Shown: positions 1-8,446 of the stretch, in pieces
How the letters are laid out: each line of letters starts with the position of its first letter
Numbering within the stretch: the stretch's first letter is position 1
Assembly: GCA_904501855.1 (NCBI GenBank)
Contig: CAJGCI010000006.1
Location: forward strand, 1 to 30,398
From: Oscillospiraceae bacterium
GTDB taxonomy: Bacteria > Bacillota > Clostridia > Oscillospirales > Oscillospiraceae
DNA length: 30,398 nucleotides
Reading direction: 5' to 3'
Made by a program: the position numbers and the translations under genes
Notes under the pieces: generated by a model
The model's input: only the letters and a program-made list of their open reading frames with translations
Told to the model about the DNA's origin: nothing
Databases searched by the model: none

Positions 1-1315
1 ACGGGCGGAGTTTCTTGCCACGACAATGGATGTCTATGTGATAGAAGGACGATCCGATGTGGATCATCTGAAAGAGGCGGGAACTGCGGAAGCAGACCTG
101 CTTATTGCCGTCACGCCCTCGGATGAAAACAATCTGATCGCGTGTGCGGTGGGACGGAAACTAGGCGCAAAACATACCATTGCACGGGTGCGGGATGAAG
201 AATACTATCAGGACATGGTGCTGCTGAGAGAAGAACTTGGCCTGTCCATGTCCATTAACCCGGAGAGAACCGCTGCGAAGGAGATCTCGAGATGTCTTCG
301 TTTCCCCTCGGCGGTGAAGGTGGAACCGTTTGCACACCGGCAGGTCGAGCTGGTGGAGTATAAGGTCTCTCATGACAGCAAGCTGTGCGATGTCGTCCTG
401 ATGGATTTTCGTGAAAAATTCGGAGACCGGGTCCTTGTGTGTACCATCGAGCGGGATGGCCAGGTATATATTCCCAGCGGCAAATCTCAGATCGAGGCAG
501 ATGATACGATCACGCTGGTGGGGGCACCGGAATCGATCCATAAGCTGTTCCGGCAGATCAAGGAATTCCGGCATGAAACACGCAATGTCATGCTTCTGGG
601 CGGAGGACGCCTGGCGGAACGACTCGGGCAGGAACTGCAGAAGCTGCATATAAGATTTACTGTTATTGAAAAAGATATGAAGCGGTGCATGGAACTGAAA
701 GCAGCCTTTCCGGAAGCCACTATTGTGTGCGCGGACGGAACCCAACCGGACGTTCTGATCGAAGAAGGCCTGGAAAAAATGGATGCGCTCGTTGCCCTGA
801 CCGAGTCTGACACGACGAATATGGTCATGTCCTCTTTTGCCAATACTGAGGGCGTTCCCCAAAGCACGACACTGATCAATGAAGATCATTTTGTGAAAAT
901 GACGGAAGCCAACGGCCGTACGACTGTGATCCAGCCGCCGAAAGTGACGGCAGAACGGATCGTGGAATATGTCCGATGGATGCAGAATTCTTCCCGCAGC
1001 AGCGAGATCGAGACGCTGCGGATGATTTCGGACGGACAGGCGGAGGCGGTGGAATTCGTAGCACGCAGCGACATGGATATTCTGGGTGTTCCCCTGAAAG
1101 ATCTTCCGCTGAAATCATCGATTCTCATCGCGGCAATCACCCGTGGAAGACAGTGCATTATTCCAAACGGAAATGATTGTATCCAGGTGGGCGATCATGT
1201 TGTTGTCGTAACGACACGGCACGGGATGAAGGAATTGAGCGATATCATGGATGATTCCGCCGCGAATGATTGGAAACTGTCAAGAAAACTATTTGAAAGA
1301 GGAAATAAGAATTGA
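1..1315 (+). CDS. trkA: TrkA, potassium uptake regulatory subunit (5' end missing)
   Basis: Cytosolic NAD(H)-binding subunit that gates the TrkH potassium channel. The frame is open from base 2, upstream of the first ATG at 26, so the true start lies outside the window and roughly the first 40 residues are missing compared with the usual length of about 450. The visible part has the standard double arrangement: the rest of RCK-N 1, RCK-C 1 (around the LVEYKVSHDSKL segment), then a second Rossmann domain beginning MLLGGGRLAERLG and a second RCK-C ending near VVVVTTRHG. The stop overlaps the TTG start of trkH by four bases (TTGA), so the pair is translationally coupled. Function is assigned by family resemblance and by the adjacent trkH; I am confident of it. 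Confidence 0.95.
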   Translation, partial: RAEFLATTMDVYVIEGRSDVDHLKEAGTAEADLLIAVTPSDENNLIACAVGRKLGAKHTIARVRDEEYYQDMVLLREELGLSMSINPERTAAKEISRCLRFPSAVKVEPFAHRQVELVEYKVSHDSKLCDVVLMDFREKFGDRVLVCTIERDGQVYIPSGKSQIEADDTITLVGAPESIHKLFRQIKEFRHETRNVMLLGGGRLAERLGQELQKLHIRFTVIEKDMKRCMELKAAFPEATIVCADGTQPDVLIEEGLEKMDALVALTESDTTNMVMSSFANTEGVPQSTTLINEDHFVKMTEANGRTTVIQPPKVTAERIVEYVRWMQNSSRSSEIETLRMISDGQAEAVEFVARSDMDILGVPLKDLPLKSSILIAAITRGRQCIIPNGNDCIQVGDHVVVVTTRHGMKELSDIMDDSAANDWKLSRKLFERGNKN

Positions 1316-2769
1316 ATTACCGATTCATTTTCCATATAACAGGGCAGGCGATTTTGGTGGAAGCTGCGCTTCTTCTGTGTCCTGCTCTGGTTGCATTACT
1401 GTACCATGAGAACAGCGGGTGGAGTATCCTGATCACCGCAGCTATCGCGCTGGCGGTAGGAGGAGTTCTCTTTCTGCTGGGGAAAGGCGCAAAGAAAGCG
1501 GTATACGCAAAAGAGGTTTTCTGTGCGGTCAGTCTCGTATGGATCAACCTGTCTCTGGTTGGAGCGCTTCCGTTTGTGTTCAGCGGACAGATTCCGAATT
1601 TCATTGATGCGTTATTTGAAACGGTAAGCGGGTTTACCACCACAGGAGCCTCCCTTGTAAATCAAGTTGAGAATCTGGATCACGGCATCCTCTTCTGGAG
1701 AAGTTTCACCCATTGGATCGGAGGAATGGGGATCCTTGTCTTTATCGCAATGCTTGGTACCCGCTCATCGGATAACGCGCTGCTCATTTTCCGGGCGGAA
1801 ATGCCGGGGCCGGATGTGGGAAAACTCCTTCCGAAAGCAAGTGATACGGCGAAGATTCTGTATCGGATCTATCTGGCGCTGACAATGCTTGAAATCATAT
1901 TGCTGGTTCTGGGAGGCAGCCCGCTGTTTGACAGTGTTGTCCATGCAATGGGTACTGCTGGCACCGGTGGTTTTGGTATCCGTTCCGACAGCATTGCCGG
2001 ATACAGCAGCTACATACAGTGGGTCATAACGATCTTTATGCTGCTGTTTGGCATCAATTTCAACCTCTATTTCTTCCTGTTGTTCAAGAAGTTCCGTGCA
2101 GTCGTGAAAAGCGAAGAACTGCGGGTCTATCTGGGTATCGTGATCGCATCGGTGCTTCTGGTTCTTTGGAATATCCGACCGCTGTATGCATCTGCGGCGC
2201 ATGCTCTGAGAGACTCTGCGTTCCAGGTCGCGTCTATCATCACGACAACCGGATATTCAACAACAGACTTTGATCTCTGGCCTGCCTTTTCCAAGGGGAT
2301 CCTGCTGATTCTGATGGTCATAGGAGGCTGTGCGGGATCCACAGCAGGCGGACTGAAAGTATCCCGGGTCGTGATCCTTGCAAAGACAATAACCGCAGAG
2401 ATCCGGAATGCGCTTCACCCCAGACATGTCACCTCTGTGACACTGGATGAAAAACATGTGAAAGATTCATCCGGGAAAGGTGCCGCCATGTATTTTGCGA
2501 TCTATTCCGGTGTTCTGATTCTGGTATTCTTGCTGATCAGCCTGGATGGATTCAGTCTGGAGACAAATGTCAGTGCAACATTTGCCTGCCTCAACAACGT
2601 GGGTCCCGGATTTGCACAGGTGGGACCCAGCGCAGGTTATGCACTGTTTTCTCCGCTGTCCAAAGTGATTCTGACACTGGCGATGCTGTTTGGACGTCTG
2701 GAACTGTATCCCATGCTGATCTGCCTGTCACCGCTGGTTTGGCTCTCTAGCCGAAACCATCTGCGCTGA
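1312..2769 (+). CDS. trkH: TrkH, potassium transporter pore subunit
   Basis: Integral membrane potassium uptake protein of the TrkH/KtrB superfamily, 485 residues, the usual length. All four pore-loop segments of the family are visible in order: TVSGFTTTGAS, MGTAGTGGFGI, ITTTGYSTTD and LNNVGPGFAQVGP, each carrying the filter glycine, separated by long hydrophobic helices. I use the TTG start at 1312 because GAGGAAAT lies about 6 bases upstream and the start overlaps the trkA stop; no better start is present. It should assemble with TrkA to import K+ using the membrane potential or a Na+/H+ gradient. It ends about 50 bases before a strong hairpin terminator. Confidence 0.95.
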   Translation: MNYRFIFHITGQAILVEAALLLCPALVALLYHENSGWSILITAAIALAVGGVLFLLGKGAKKAVYAKEVFCAVSLVWINLSLVGALPFVFSGQIPNFIDALFETVSGFTTTGASLVNQVENLDHGILFWRSFTHWIGGMGILVFIAMLGTRSSDNALLIFRAEMPGPDVGKLLPKASDTAKILYRIYLALTMLEIILLVLGGSPLFDSVVHAMGTAGTGGFGIRSDSIAGYSSYIQWVITIFMLLFGINFNLYFFLLFKKFRAVVKSEELRVYLGIVIASVLLVLWNIRPLYASAAHALRDSAFQVASIITTTGYSTTDFDLWPAFSKGILLILMVIGGCAGSTAGGLKVSRVVILAKTITAEIRNALHPRHVTSVTLDEKHVKDSSGKGAAMYFAIYSGVLILVFLLISLDGFSLETNVSATFACLNNVGPGFAQVGPSAGYALFSPLSKVILTLAMLFGRLELYPMLICLSPLVWLSSRNHLR

Positions 2770-2824
2770 ATGGACTGTGGTTCTAACCGTACCCTTCGCA
2801 CAACAGATCTGTAAGGCTGAAAAG

Positions 2825-2861
2825 AAAAACCTGAAACTCAACTGAGTTTCAGGTTTTTTAT
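2825..2861. terminator. Bidirectional terminator between trkH and the phosphoesterase gene
   Basis: A near-perfect stem AAACCTGAAACTCA / TGAGTTTCAGGTTT with almost no loop, A-rich on the left and T-rich on the right. It lies between convergent genes and can end transcripts from both sides. Confidence 0.85.
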
Positions 2862-3350
2862 TTATTTGTCACGCTTGAAAAAATGGTGAAGATGCCAGGA
2901 GGGATATCCGTTGTCATCGACCTCCAAAATCCCCCAGGTTGGATCATAGCCTGTTCCGGCAGAACCGGGGTTGATGAGGAAGATATCTCCCAATCGTTTG
3001 CACAGAGGGGCATGCGTATGTCCGAAGAATGCAATCGAGGCGCCGGCTTCTCTTGCAGCGTAGCCCAGCCGGTCCAGATCCCCGTATTTGACTCCCAGCG
3101 TGTGTCCGTGGGCAATGTAGATCTTCACACCGGCGATATCCACGGTACGCGCAAGGCGCATGTTATCCCCGAAGTCGCAGTTGCCGGCAACGTAATAAAA
3201 GGGGAGTCCGGGAAAATCCGGTTCTATGGAACGAACATCACGCACACCGTCACCACAATGGATTACCGCATCGGGTTCACACAGGCGGATCGCTTCCCGC
3301 ATCGGATCGGGGTTGTTATGGGTGTCGGAAAACACCGCGATTTTTACCAT
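2862..3350 (-). CDS. YfcE/MJ0936-type metallophosphoesterase
   Basis: Small calcineurin-like phosphoesterase of 162 residues, typical for the YfcE/MJ0936 family. The dinuclear-metal motifs appear in order: DTHNN near residue 10 (D-x-H), GDGVRD (GD), GNCD (GNxD/H), AHGH and finally GHTHAP. Family members hydrolyse phosphodiesters in vitro with Mn2+ or Ni2+; the cellular substrate is generally unknown and cannot be read here. The ATG at 3350 follows ATAGGAGTATGCC, a good ribosome binding site. It starts 16 bases after wecB and is probably the last gene of the trpS-tagO-wecB transcript. The general activity is safe; any specific role in wall polymer metabolism would be guesswork. Confidence 0.9.
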   Translation of the reverse strand: MVKIAVFSDTHNNPDPMREAIRLCEPDAVIHCGDGVRDVRSIEPDFPGLPFYYVAGNCDFGDNMRLARTVDIAGVKIYIAHGHTLGVKYGDLDRLGYAAREAGASIAFFGHTHAPLCKRLGDIFLINPGSAGTGYDPTWGILEVDDNGYPSWHLHHFFKRDK

Positions 3351-3366
3351 GGCATACTCCTATCGG

Positions 3367-4530
3367 TCAGCTGAGTTCGTGGTATGGGTCAAAGGGAGCC
3401 GGGATCCTGTCGGAGAGACCGGCGTGAACCAGGATCGCATCGGCAATGCGTTCGCATGCGTGGCCGTCTCCGTACGGGTTGACCGCGCGGGCCATTTTTG
3501 CGTAGGCAGCCGGGTCGGTGAGAAGTTCCGTGGCATCCTCAATGATGGAACGATACTCGACACCGGTCAGGCGGACCGTGCCGGCCGCTACGGCTTCCGG
3601 ACGTTCCGTTTCTCTGCGAAGGACCAGGACCGGTTTGCCCAGAGCAGGAGCTTCCTCCTGGATCCCGCCGGAATCGGTCATGACAAAATAACTGCGGTCC
3701 ATGAGCCGGTGCATATCAATGGCGTCCAGCGGTTCGATCAGACGGATATTATCGATTCCCGACAGAATGGGTCCTGCAGCATCCCGCACGACAGGACTCA
3801 TATGAATCGGATATACAATAAGCAGATCCGGATTTTTCATGGCAAGATCCCGTACGGCGGTGAAGATCTGCTTCATGGGTTCGCCGTAGTTCTCACGGCG
3901 ATGGCAGGTGAGAACGATAAGACGACGATCATCGAGATCCAGGGAATTGAGCTCTTCCGACGAGAAGCTCCCATTGTCGCCTATGGTGTATTTCATGGCA
4001 TCGATAACGGTGTTGCCTGTGATGAAGATCTCGCCCTGAACATTTTCCTTCTTCAGGTTTTCCGCATTTTTCGGAGTGGGAGCGAAGTGAAGGGTTGCAA
4101 GGCGGCCGACCAGGCTGCGGTTCATCTCCTCCGGAAAGGGACTGTAACGGTCGTAGGTTCGAAGACCCGCCTCCACGTGACCCACGGTCACCTTGTGATA
4201 GAAGGAGGACAGGGCCGCGGAGAATGTGGTCGTCGTATCACCATGCACCAGAAGCAGATCCGGCTTTGCATCTTCCAGAACGGCGGGAAGGCCGTTCAAT
4301 ACGCGGGAAGTAACATCGGTCAGAGTCTGATTCTTTCCCATGATGTTCAGATCATAGTCTGCCTTCAGATGAAAACAGTCCATCACGGAGTCCAGCATCT
4401 GACGGTGCTGCGCCGTTACACACACCTGACTGACGATGCCGTCCCGTTTTCCAAGCTCCAAAGCCAGAGGAGCCATTTTAATCGCTTCCGGGCGGGTGCC
4501 GAAAACGGAGAGAACGCGTATGTTATTCAT
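3367..4530 (-). CDS. wecB: UDP-N-acetylglucosamine 2-epimerase (non-hydrolysing)
   Basis: Interconverts UDP-GlcNAc and UDP-ManNAc (WecB/MnaA), the precursor of ManNAc-containing wall teichoic acid linkage units and secondary cell wall polymers. Visible motifs: GTRPEAIKMAPL at the N-terminus, HGDTTTT, HVEAGLRT, a CHRRENYG segment and SGGIQEEAPALGKPV near the nucleotide-binding end. The frame stays open to about 4626, but I choose ATG 4530 (387 residues) because AAGGAGGACTCC precedes it, the protein then begins directly at the conserved N-terminus, and the length matches the family. It overlaps the end of tagO by 8 bases, so the two are co-translated. Gram-positive organisms usually call this gene mnaA. 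Confidence 0.95.
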   Translation of the reverse strand: MNNIRVLSVFGTRPEAIKMAPLALELGKRDGIVSQVCVTAQHRQMLDSVMDCFHLKADYDLNIMGKNQTLTDVTSRVLNGLPAVLEDAKPDLLLVHGDTTTTFSAALSSFYHKVTVGHVEAGLRTYDRYSPFPEEMNRSLVGRLATLHFAPTPKNAENLKKENVQGEIFITGNTVIDAMKYTIGDNGSFSSEELNSLDLDDRRLIVLTCHRRENYGEPMKQIFTAVRDLAMKNPDLLIVYPIHMSPVVRDAAGPILSGIDNIRLIEPLDAIDMHRLMDRSYFVMTDSGGIQEEAPALGKPVLVLRRETERPEAVAAGTVRLTGVEYRSIIEDATELLTDPAAYAKMARAVNPYGDGHACERIADAILVHAGLSDRIPAPFDPYHELS

Positions 4531-5620
4531 TGGAGTCCTCCTTATCCGGATCCTTTTCCCGGCTGGATGGATTCTGATCATGGTTCCAGCGAAGGACAAA
4601 GATCCACAGGGACAGTGCAATGGCAAAAGCCAGGATCGCCAGGATCACACGAAGAATGCCCCAGTTGGAAGCGAGAACCACCGCAGCGAGACCAATGATC
4701 GCAGAGATGGAATACAGGATTGCAACCGCCTGTTTCTGGCTGAGCCCCATATCCAGAAGCCGGTGATGGAAATGCCCGCGGTCTGCATGGAAGGGACTCT
4801 GTCCTTTCATCAGTCTGCGAATGAAGGCAAATGCCGTATCCGACAGAGGAATGGCAAGAGCAAGGACCGGAACGACGAACGTCACGATGGCATAGTATTT
4901 GAACATGCCCATGACTGAGACCGTCGCCAGCACATAACCAAGAAGCTGAGAGCCGGTGTCGCCCATGAACAGCTTCGCCGGATTGAGGTTATAGGGAAGG
5001 AATCCCAGACAACCTCCGACCAGCGCGGAAAGGATGATGGCAACATTGCCTTCGGCAACCATCAGAGCAACGGCCAGCATGGTCAGACTGCTGATGACGG
5101 ATACCCCGCAGGCCAGCCCGTCCAGTCCGTCGATCAGGTTGACGGCGTTCGTGCATCCGACGATCCACAGAATCGTCAGAGGGATGGCGAGCTTGCCGGT
5201 ATTAAACATCGCATATGCTGACAGGAAAGTAGGATTCGTTACCACGTGGATCACGATCCCGTAATAAATGGCAACAGCTGCTGCCACGATCTGAACCGCT
5301 AGCTTTACCAGCGGCGGCAGATTCATAATGTCATCAATGGCGCCCATGACCACGATGATAATGGAACCGATCAGGATACCTTTGACCTGATTGGTGATAT
5401 CTGCAAACAGGATCACTCCAATAATGAATCCGAAAAAGATGGCCAGGCCGCCCATACGGGGGATGGGGTGGTCGTGAACACGCCGAGCTTCCGAAGGCAC
5501 GTCAATGGCGCCCACCTGTTCGGCGAACATCTTCACGATAGGCGTTGTAGCCAGTGCGATGAGAAAGGATATCAGGGCACTGAGGCCGATTTTGATCCAG
5601 ACTGCAGTGGAAAATAACAT
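4523..5620 (-). CDS. tagO: Undecaprenyl-phosphate GlcNAc-1-phosphate transferase (TagO/WecA type)
   Basis: Membrane enzyme that moves GlcNAc-1-phosphate onto undecaprenyl phosphate, the first step of teichoic acid and related polymer assembly. The 365 residues show about ten hydrophobic segments and the family signatures: GAIDDIMNLPP (the DD pair), NAVNLIDGLDGLA, FMGDTGSQLLG and a cytosolic HFHHRLLDMG carrying the C-terminal HxH. The start at 5620 has TAGGAGATC upstream. The protein ends in a charged cytosolic tail (SREKDPDKEDSNE) overlapping the wecB start. Pairing with wecB points to a ManNAc-GlcNAc type linkage unit. MraY is the closest alternative, but the HFHHR motif and the wecB neighbour favour TagO/WecA. 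Confidence 0.93.
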   Translation of the reverse strand: MLFSTAVWIKIGLSALISFLIALATTPIVKMFAEQVGAIDVPSEARRVHDHPIPRMGGLAIFFGFIIGVILFADITNQVKGILIGSIIIVVMGAIDDIMNLPPLVKLAVQIVAAAVAIYYGIVIHVVTNPTFLSAYAMFNTGKLAIPLTILWIVGCTNAVNLIDGLDGLACGVSVISSLTMLAVALMVAEGNVAIILSALVGGCLGFLPYNLNPAKLFMGDTGSQLLGYVLATVSVMGMFKYYAIVTFVVPVLALAIPLSDTAFAFIRRLMKGQSPFHADRGHFHHRLLDMGLSQKQAVAILYSISAIIGLAAVVLASNWGILRVILAILAFAIALSLWIFVLRWNHDQNPSSREKDPDKEDSNE

Positions 5621-5682
5621 AACGAAGATCTCCTAATGAAGTTTGCCGTCAGCGGGTATTCGCTGGCAGGCGAAATCCGTAA

Positions 5683-6696
5683 TCAGAAAGGTTTTTCTAC
5701 GAAACCGACACGTTTGTATACCTTACGCAAAGTCTTGCGGGCCACATAAGTTGCCTTCTGGGCGCCCTCGGTATATACGCTTTCAAGATAGGCCTTATCG
5801 GCAAGGATGCGTTCCGATTCCTCACGCAGAGGACGGAGAGACTCGATAACGGCATCTCCGACTGTGGGTTTCAGTGCACCATAGCCCTGTCCGTCGAATT
5901 CTTTTTCGATCTCCTCCAGGGTCTTTCCGGTAACGGAAGAATAAATCTGCATCAGATTCGATACGCCCGGCTTTTCCTTCGGCGCATAACGGACACAGTG
6001 TTCCGTATCGGAATCCGTGACTGCCCGTTTGAACTTGCGGGCAATGTCCTCCGGCTTGTCCATCACGAACACGCAGCCTGCGGGATCGGATTTGGACATC
6101 TTGGAGACGGGATTGGACAGGCTCATGATACGGGCGCCCACTTTGGGGATAAAGGGTTCCGGGACCTTGAATGTCTCGCCATAGATGTTGTTAAAACGAA
6201 TGGCGACATCCCGGGTCAGCTCACAATGCTGTTTCTGATCTTCCCCGACAGGAACATAGTCTGCCTGATACAGCAGAATATCTGCGGCCATCAGAGCCGG
6301 ATAGGTGAACAGGCCGCCGTTGATGTTTTCCGTGTTCTTGGCGGATTTGTCCTTGAACTGGGTCATGCGGCTCAGTTCTCCGAACATGGTGTAGCAGTTG
6401 AGGATCCAACCCAGCTCGGCGTGTTCATGAACGTGGCTTTGTATAAACAAGGTACATTTCTCAGGATCCAGACCGCTGGCGATATATTGTGCCAGCTGGG
6501 TCTTGGAGCGGCGGCGGAGATCAGCCGGGTTCTGGCGCACGGTAATGGAATGAAGGTCTGCCATAAAATAATAGCAGTCGAATTGATCGATCATCTCATC
6601 CCAGTTTTTTACCGCACCGAGATAGTTTCCAAGGTGAAGATCCCCGGAAGGCTGGATCCCGGATAACATCCTTTTTTTGTTTTCCTGATTTTCCAT
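5683..6696 (-). CDS. trpS: Tryptophanyl-tRNA synthetase
   Basis: Class I aminoacyl-tRNA synthetase charging tRNA-Trp, 337 residues, normal for bacteria. It has the HIGH-like segment SGDLHLGNYLG at residues 17-27 and KMSKSDP near residue 200, with the conserved block after SGIQPSG. A TTG five codons upstream (6711) keeps the frame open, but ATG 6696 is preferred because GAGGTG lies 9-10 bases before it. The stop is 62 bases from tagO with no hairpin between, so tagO, wecB and the phosphoesterase may be read through from the trpS promoter. I see no T-box leader: the transcript start predicted from the promoter leaves only about 40 untranslated bases. Confidence 0.96.
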   Translation of the reverse strand: MENQENKKRMLSGIQPSGDLHLGNYLGAVKNWDEMIDQFDCYYFMADLHSITVRQNPADLRRRSKTQLAQYIASGLDPEKCTLFIQSHVHEHAELGWILNCYTMFGELSRMTQFKDKSAKNTENINGGLFTYPALMAADILLYQADYVPVGEDQKQHCELTRDVAIRFNNIYGETFKVPEPFIPKVGARIMSLSNPVSKMSKSDPAGCVFVMDKPEDIARKFKRAVTDSDTEHCVRYAPKEKPGVSNLMQIYSSVTGKTLEEIEKEFDGQGYGALKPTVGDAVIESLRPLREESERILADKAYLESVYTEGAQKATYVARKTLRKVYKRVGFVEKPF

Positions 6697-6739
6697 CAAA
6701 TAACACCTCAAAGATTTCTACATAATATATCAGTATAGC

Positions 6740-6768
6740 ATTGTATCATTTCGCAGTCTTCTTGACAA
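6740..6768 (-). promoter_or_regulatory. Promoter of trpS (and probably tagO-wecB)
   Basis: Read on the minus strand: TTGTCA (6768-6763), 17-base spacer, TACAAT (6745-6740). The -35 hexamer overlaps the -35 of the divergent gltX promoter by five bases. Confidence 0.75.
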
Positions 6769-6790
6769 CTTTGGAAATCTCAAATAGTAT
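6762..6790 (+). promoter_or_regulatory. Promoter of gltX
   Basis: TTGACA at 6762-6767, 17-base spacer, TAGTAT at 6785-6790, followed about 35 bases later by the gltX start. Its -35 is interleaved with that of the trpS promoter on the other strand. Confidence 0.8.
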
Positions 6791-6824
6791 GAATTGACAG
6801 ACAGATTTTCAGGAGGAAAACGGC

Positions 6825-8312
6825 ATGAAAGATCCGAAATGGTTTGAAGAAATGGAAGCACGGATCCCGGTGGGAGAAGTGCGCACCAGATTCGCTCCGT
6901 CGCCCACCGGTTACATGCATGTGGGCAATCTTCGAACCGCCCTATATACTTATCTGATCGCCCGCCATGCGGGCGGAAAATTCATCCTTCGGATCGAGGA
7001 TACGGACCAGAACCGCTTTGTGGAAGGCGCTACGGAAGTGATCTTCAAGACCATGAAGGAATGCGGGCTGGAACATGACGAGGGTCCGGATATCGGAGGC
7101 CCGGTAGGTCCGTATATCCAGACGGAACGGAGAGGACTGTATAAGGAATATGCCGAACTTCTGGTTCAGCGGGGGCATGCCTACCGCTGTTTCTGCGAAA
7201 AAGCGGAGGAAACGGAAGAAGGGGACAGCTTCCGGAAAGAAGCAGATCCCTGCCGGTCGCTTTCCCGGGAAGAATCCGATGCCAGAGCCGCTGCCAGTGA
7301 ACCGTATGTCATCCGTCAGCGGATCCCTTCGGAAGGAATCACCTCCTTCGTCGATGAGATTTTCGGGGAAATCTCCGTGGATAACAGCGAACTGGATGAT
7401 CAGGTCCTGTTGAAACGGGACGGACTTCCCACCTATAACTTTGCCAATGTCATCGATGACCACCTTATGGGCATTACTCATGTGGTCCGCGGCAATGAGT
7501 ATCTGGCATCCGCACCGAAATACAACCTGCTGTACGAGGGATTCGACTGGCCCGTTCCCAAATACATTCACTGTTCTCCAGTCATGCGGGATCAGCATAA
7601 CAAAATGTCCAAACGGCACGGAGATCCCAGTTATGAGGATCTGATCGCACAGGGTTATCTTACGGCCGCGGTGATCAACTATGTGGCACTGCTGGGATGG
7701 AGCCCATCCGGTGAGCGCGCGGAGCAGGAAATCTTCTCCAAGGAAGAGCTGATCGAAGCTTTTGACACCAAAGGAATCTCCAAATCACCGGCGATCTTTG
7801 ATATTGAGAAACTGCGCTACTTTAATGCCGAGTACATCCGCAGACTTGCCCCGGAGCAGTTCCACGCTGTGGCGGAACCCTATATCCGTCAGGGGATCGG
7901 AGATGCGGAGCTCAATACGGAAGAGATTGCAGAACTTCTCCATCAGCGTACCGAAGTGCTCACGGAGATCCCGGAAAAGCTGGGGTTCTTTGCAGCGCTG
8001 CCGGAGTATGAAACGGAACTGTTCACACACAAGAAATCCAAATCCAATGAAGAGACGAGCCGTGAGATCCTGACGGAGATGATCCCTGCGTTTGAAAGTC
8101 TGAAGGAATGGACTCCGGAGGCTATTCTGGATGCCATGAAGGCTCTGGTGGAAAAGAAAGAGTGCAAGAATGCTCTCGTTATGTGGCCGGTGCGCATCGC
8201 CGCAGCCGGACAGATGGTCACTCCCGGCGGTGCGGTGGAGATCTGCCATATCCTGGGAAAGGAAGAGACACTGCGCCGGCTGAAGATCGGACTGGATAAA
8301 CTGCAGAACTGA
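6825..8312 (+). CDS. gltX: Glutamyl-tRNA synthetase
   Basis: Class I synthetase that charges tRNA-Glu; in many Clostridia the enzyme is non-discriminating and also feeds tRNA-Gln amidation, which cannot be settled here. 495 residues, normal length. The HIGH motif is in FAPSPTGYMHVGN (residues 23-35), the zinc-type cysteines are C122, C124 and C143, and KMSKRHGD lies near residue 259; the helical anticodon-binding half follows. ATG 6825 has AGGAGG eight bases upstream. Transcribed divergently from trpS and alone: the next gene has its own promoter. Confidence 0.96.
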   Translation: MKDPKWFEEMEARIPVGEVRTRFAPSPTGYMHVGNLRTALYTYLIARHAGGKFILRIEDTDQNRFVEGATEVIFKTMKECGLEHDEGPDIGGPVGPYIQTERRGLYKEYAELLVQRGHAYRCFCEKAEETEEGDSFRKEADPCRSLSREESDARAAASEPYVIRQRIPSEGITSFVDEIFGEISVDNSELDDQVLLKRDGLPTYNFANVIDDHLMGITHVVRGNEYLASAPKYNLLYEGFDWPVPKYIHCSPVMRDQHNKMSKRHGDPSYEDLIAQGYLTAAVINYVALLGWSPSGERAEQEIFSKEELIEAFDTKGISKSPAIFDIEKLRYFNAEYIRRLAPEQFHAVAEPYIRQGIGDAELNTEEIAELLHQRTEVLTEIPEKLGFFAALPEYETELFTHKKSKSNEETSREILTEMIPAFESLKEWTPEAILDAMKALVEKKECKNALVMWPVRIAAAGQMVTPGGAVEICHILGKEETLRRLKIGLDKLQN

Positions 8313-8360
8313 GCAACGGAAAAAACTGTGCTTTTCAATCCACAACAGAAGGAAACCACC

Positions 8361-8389
8361 TTGACGAAAGAAAGGGTTTGGGCTATTAT
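8361..8389 (+). promoter_or_regulatory. Promoter of the zinc-ribbon membrane protein gene
   Basis: TTGACG at 8361-8366, 17-base spacer, TATTAT at 8384-8389, followed by a leader of about 50 bases to the ATG at 8447. Confidence 0.7.
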
Positions 8390-8446
8390 AAAGTAACAAT
8401 TGTTTACAGAAAATGACGTTTTATGACGTAGAACGGAGGCCACATA

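Noticed and set aside
3226..4698. Long open frame of about 490 codons on the plus strand across wecB
   Set aside because: It is antisense to a gene with clear conserved motifs and its translation shows no recognisable domain or credible start; it reflects codon bias of the real gene.
6697..6824. Possible T-box leaders for trpS or gltX
   Set aside because: The promoters leave only a few dozen leader bases on each side and no T-box consensus is visible.
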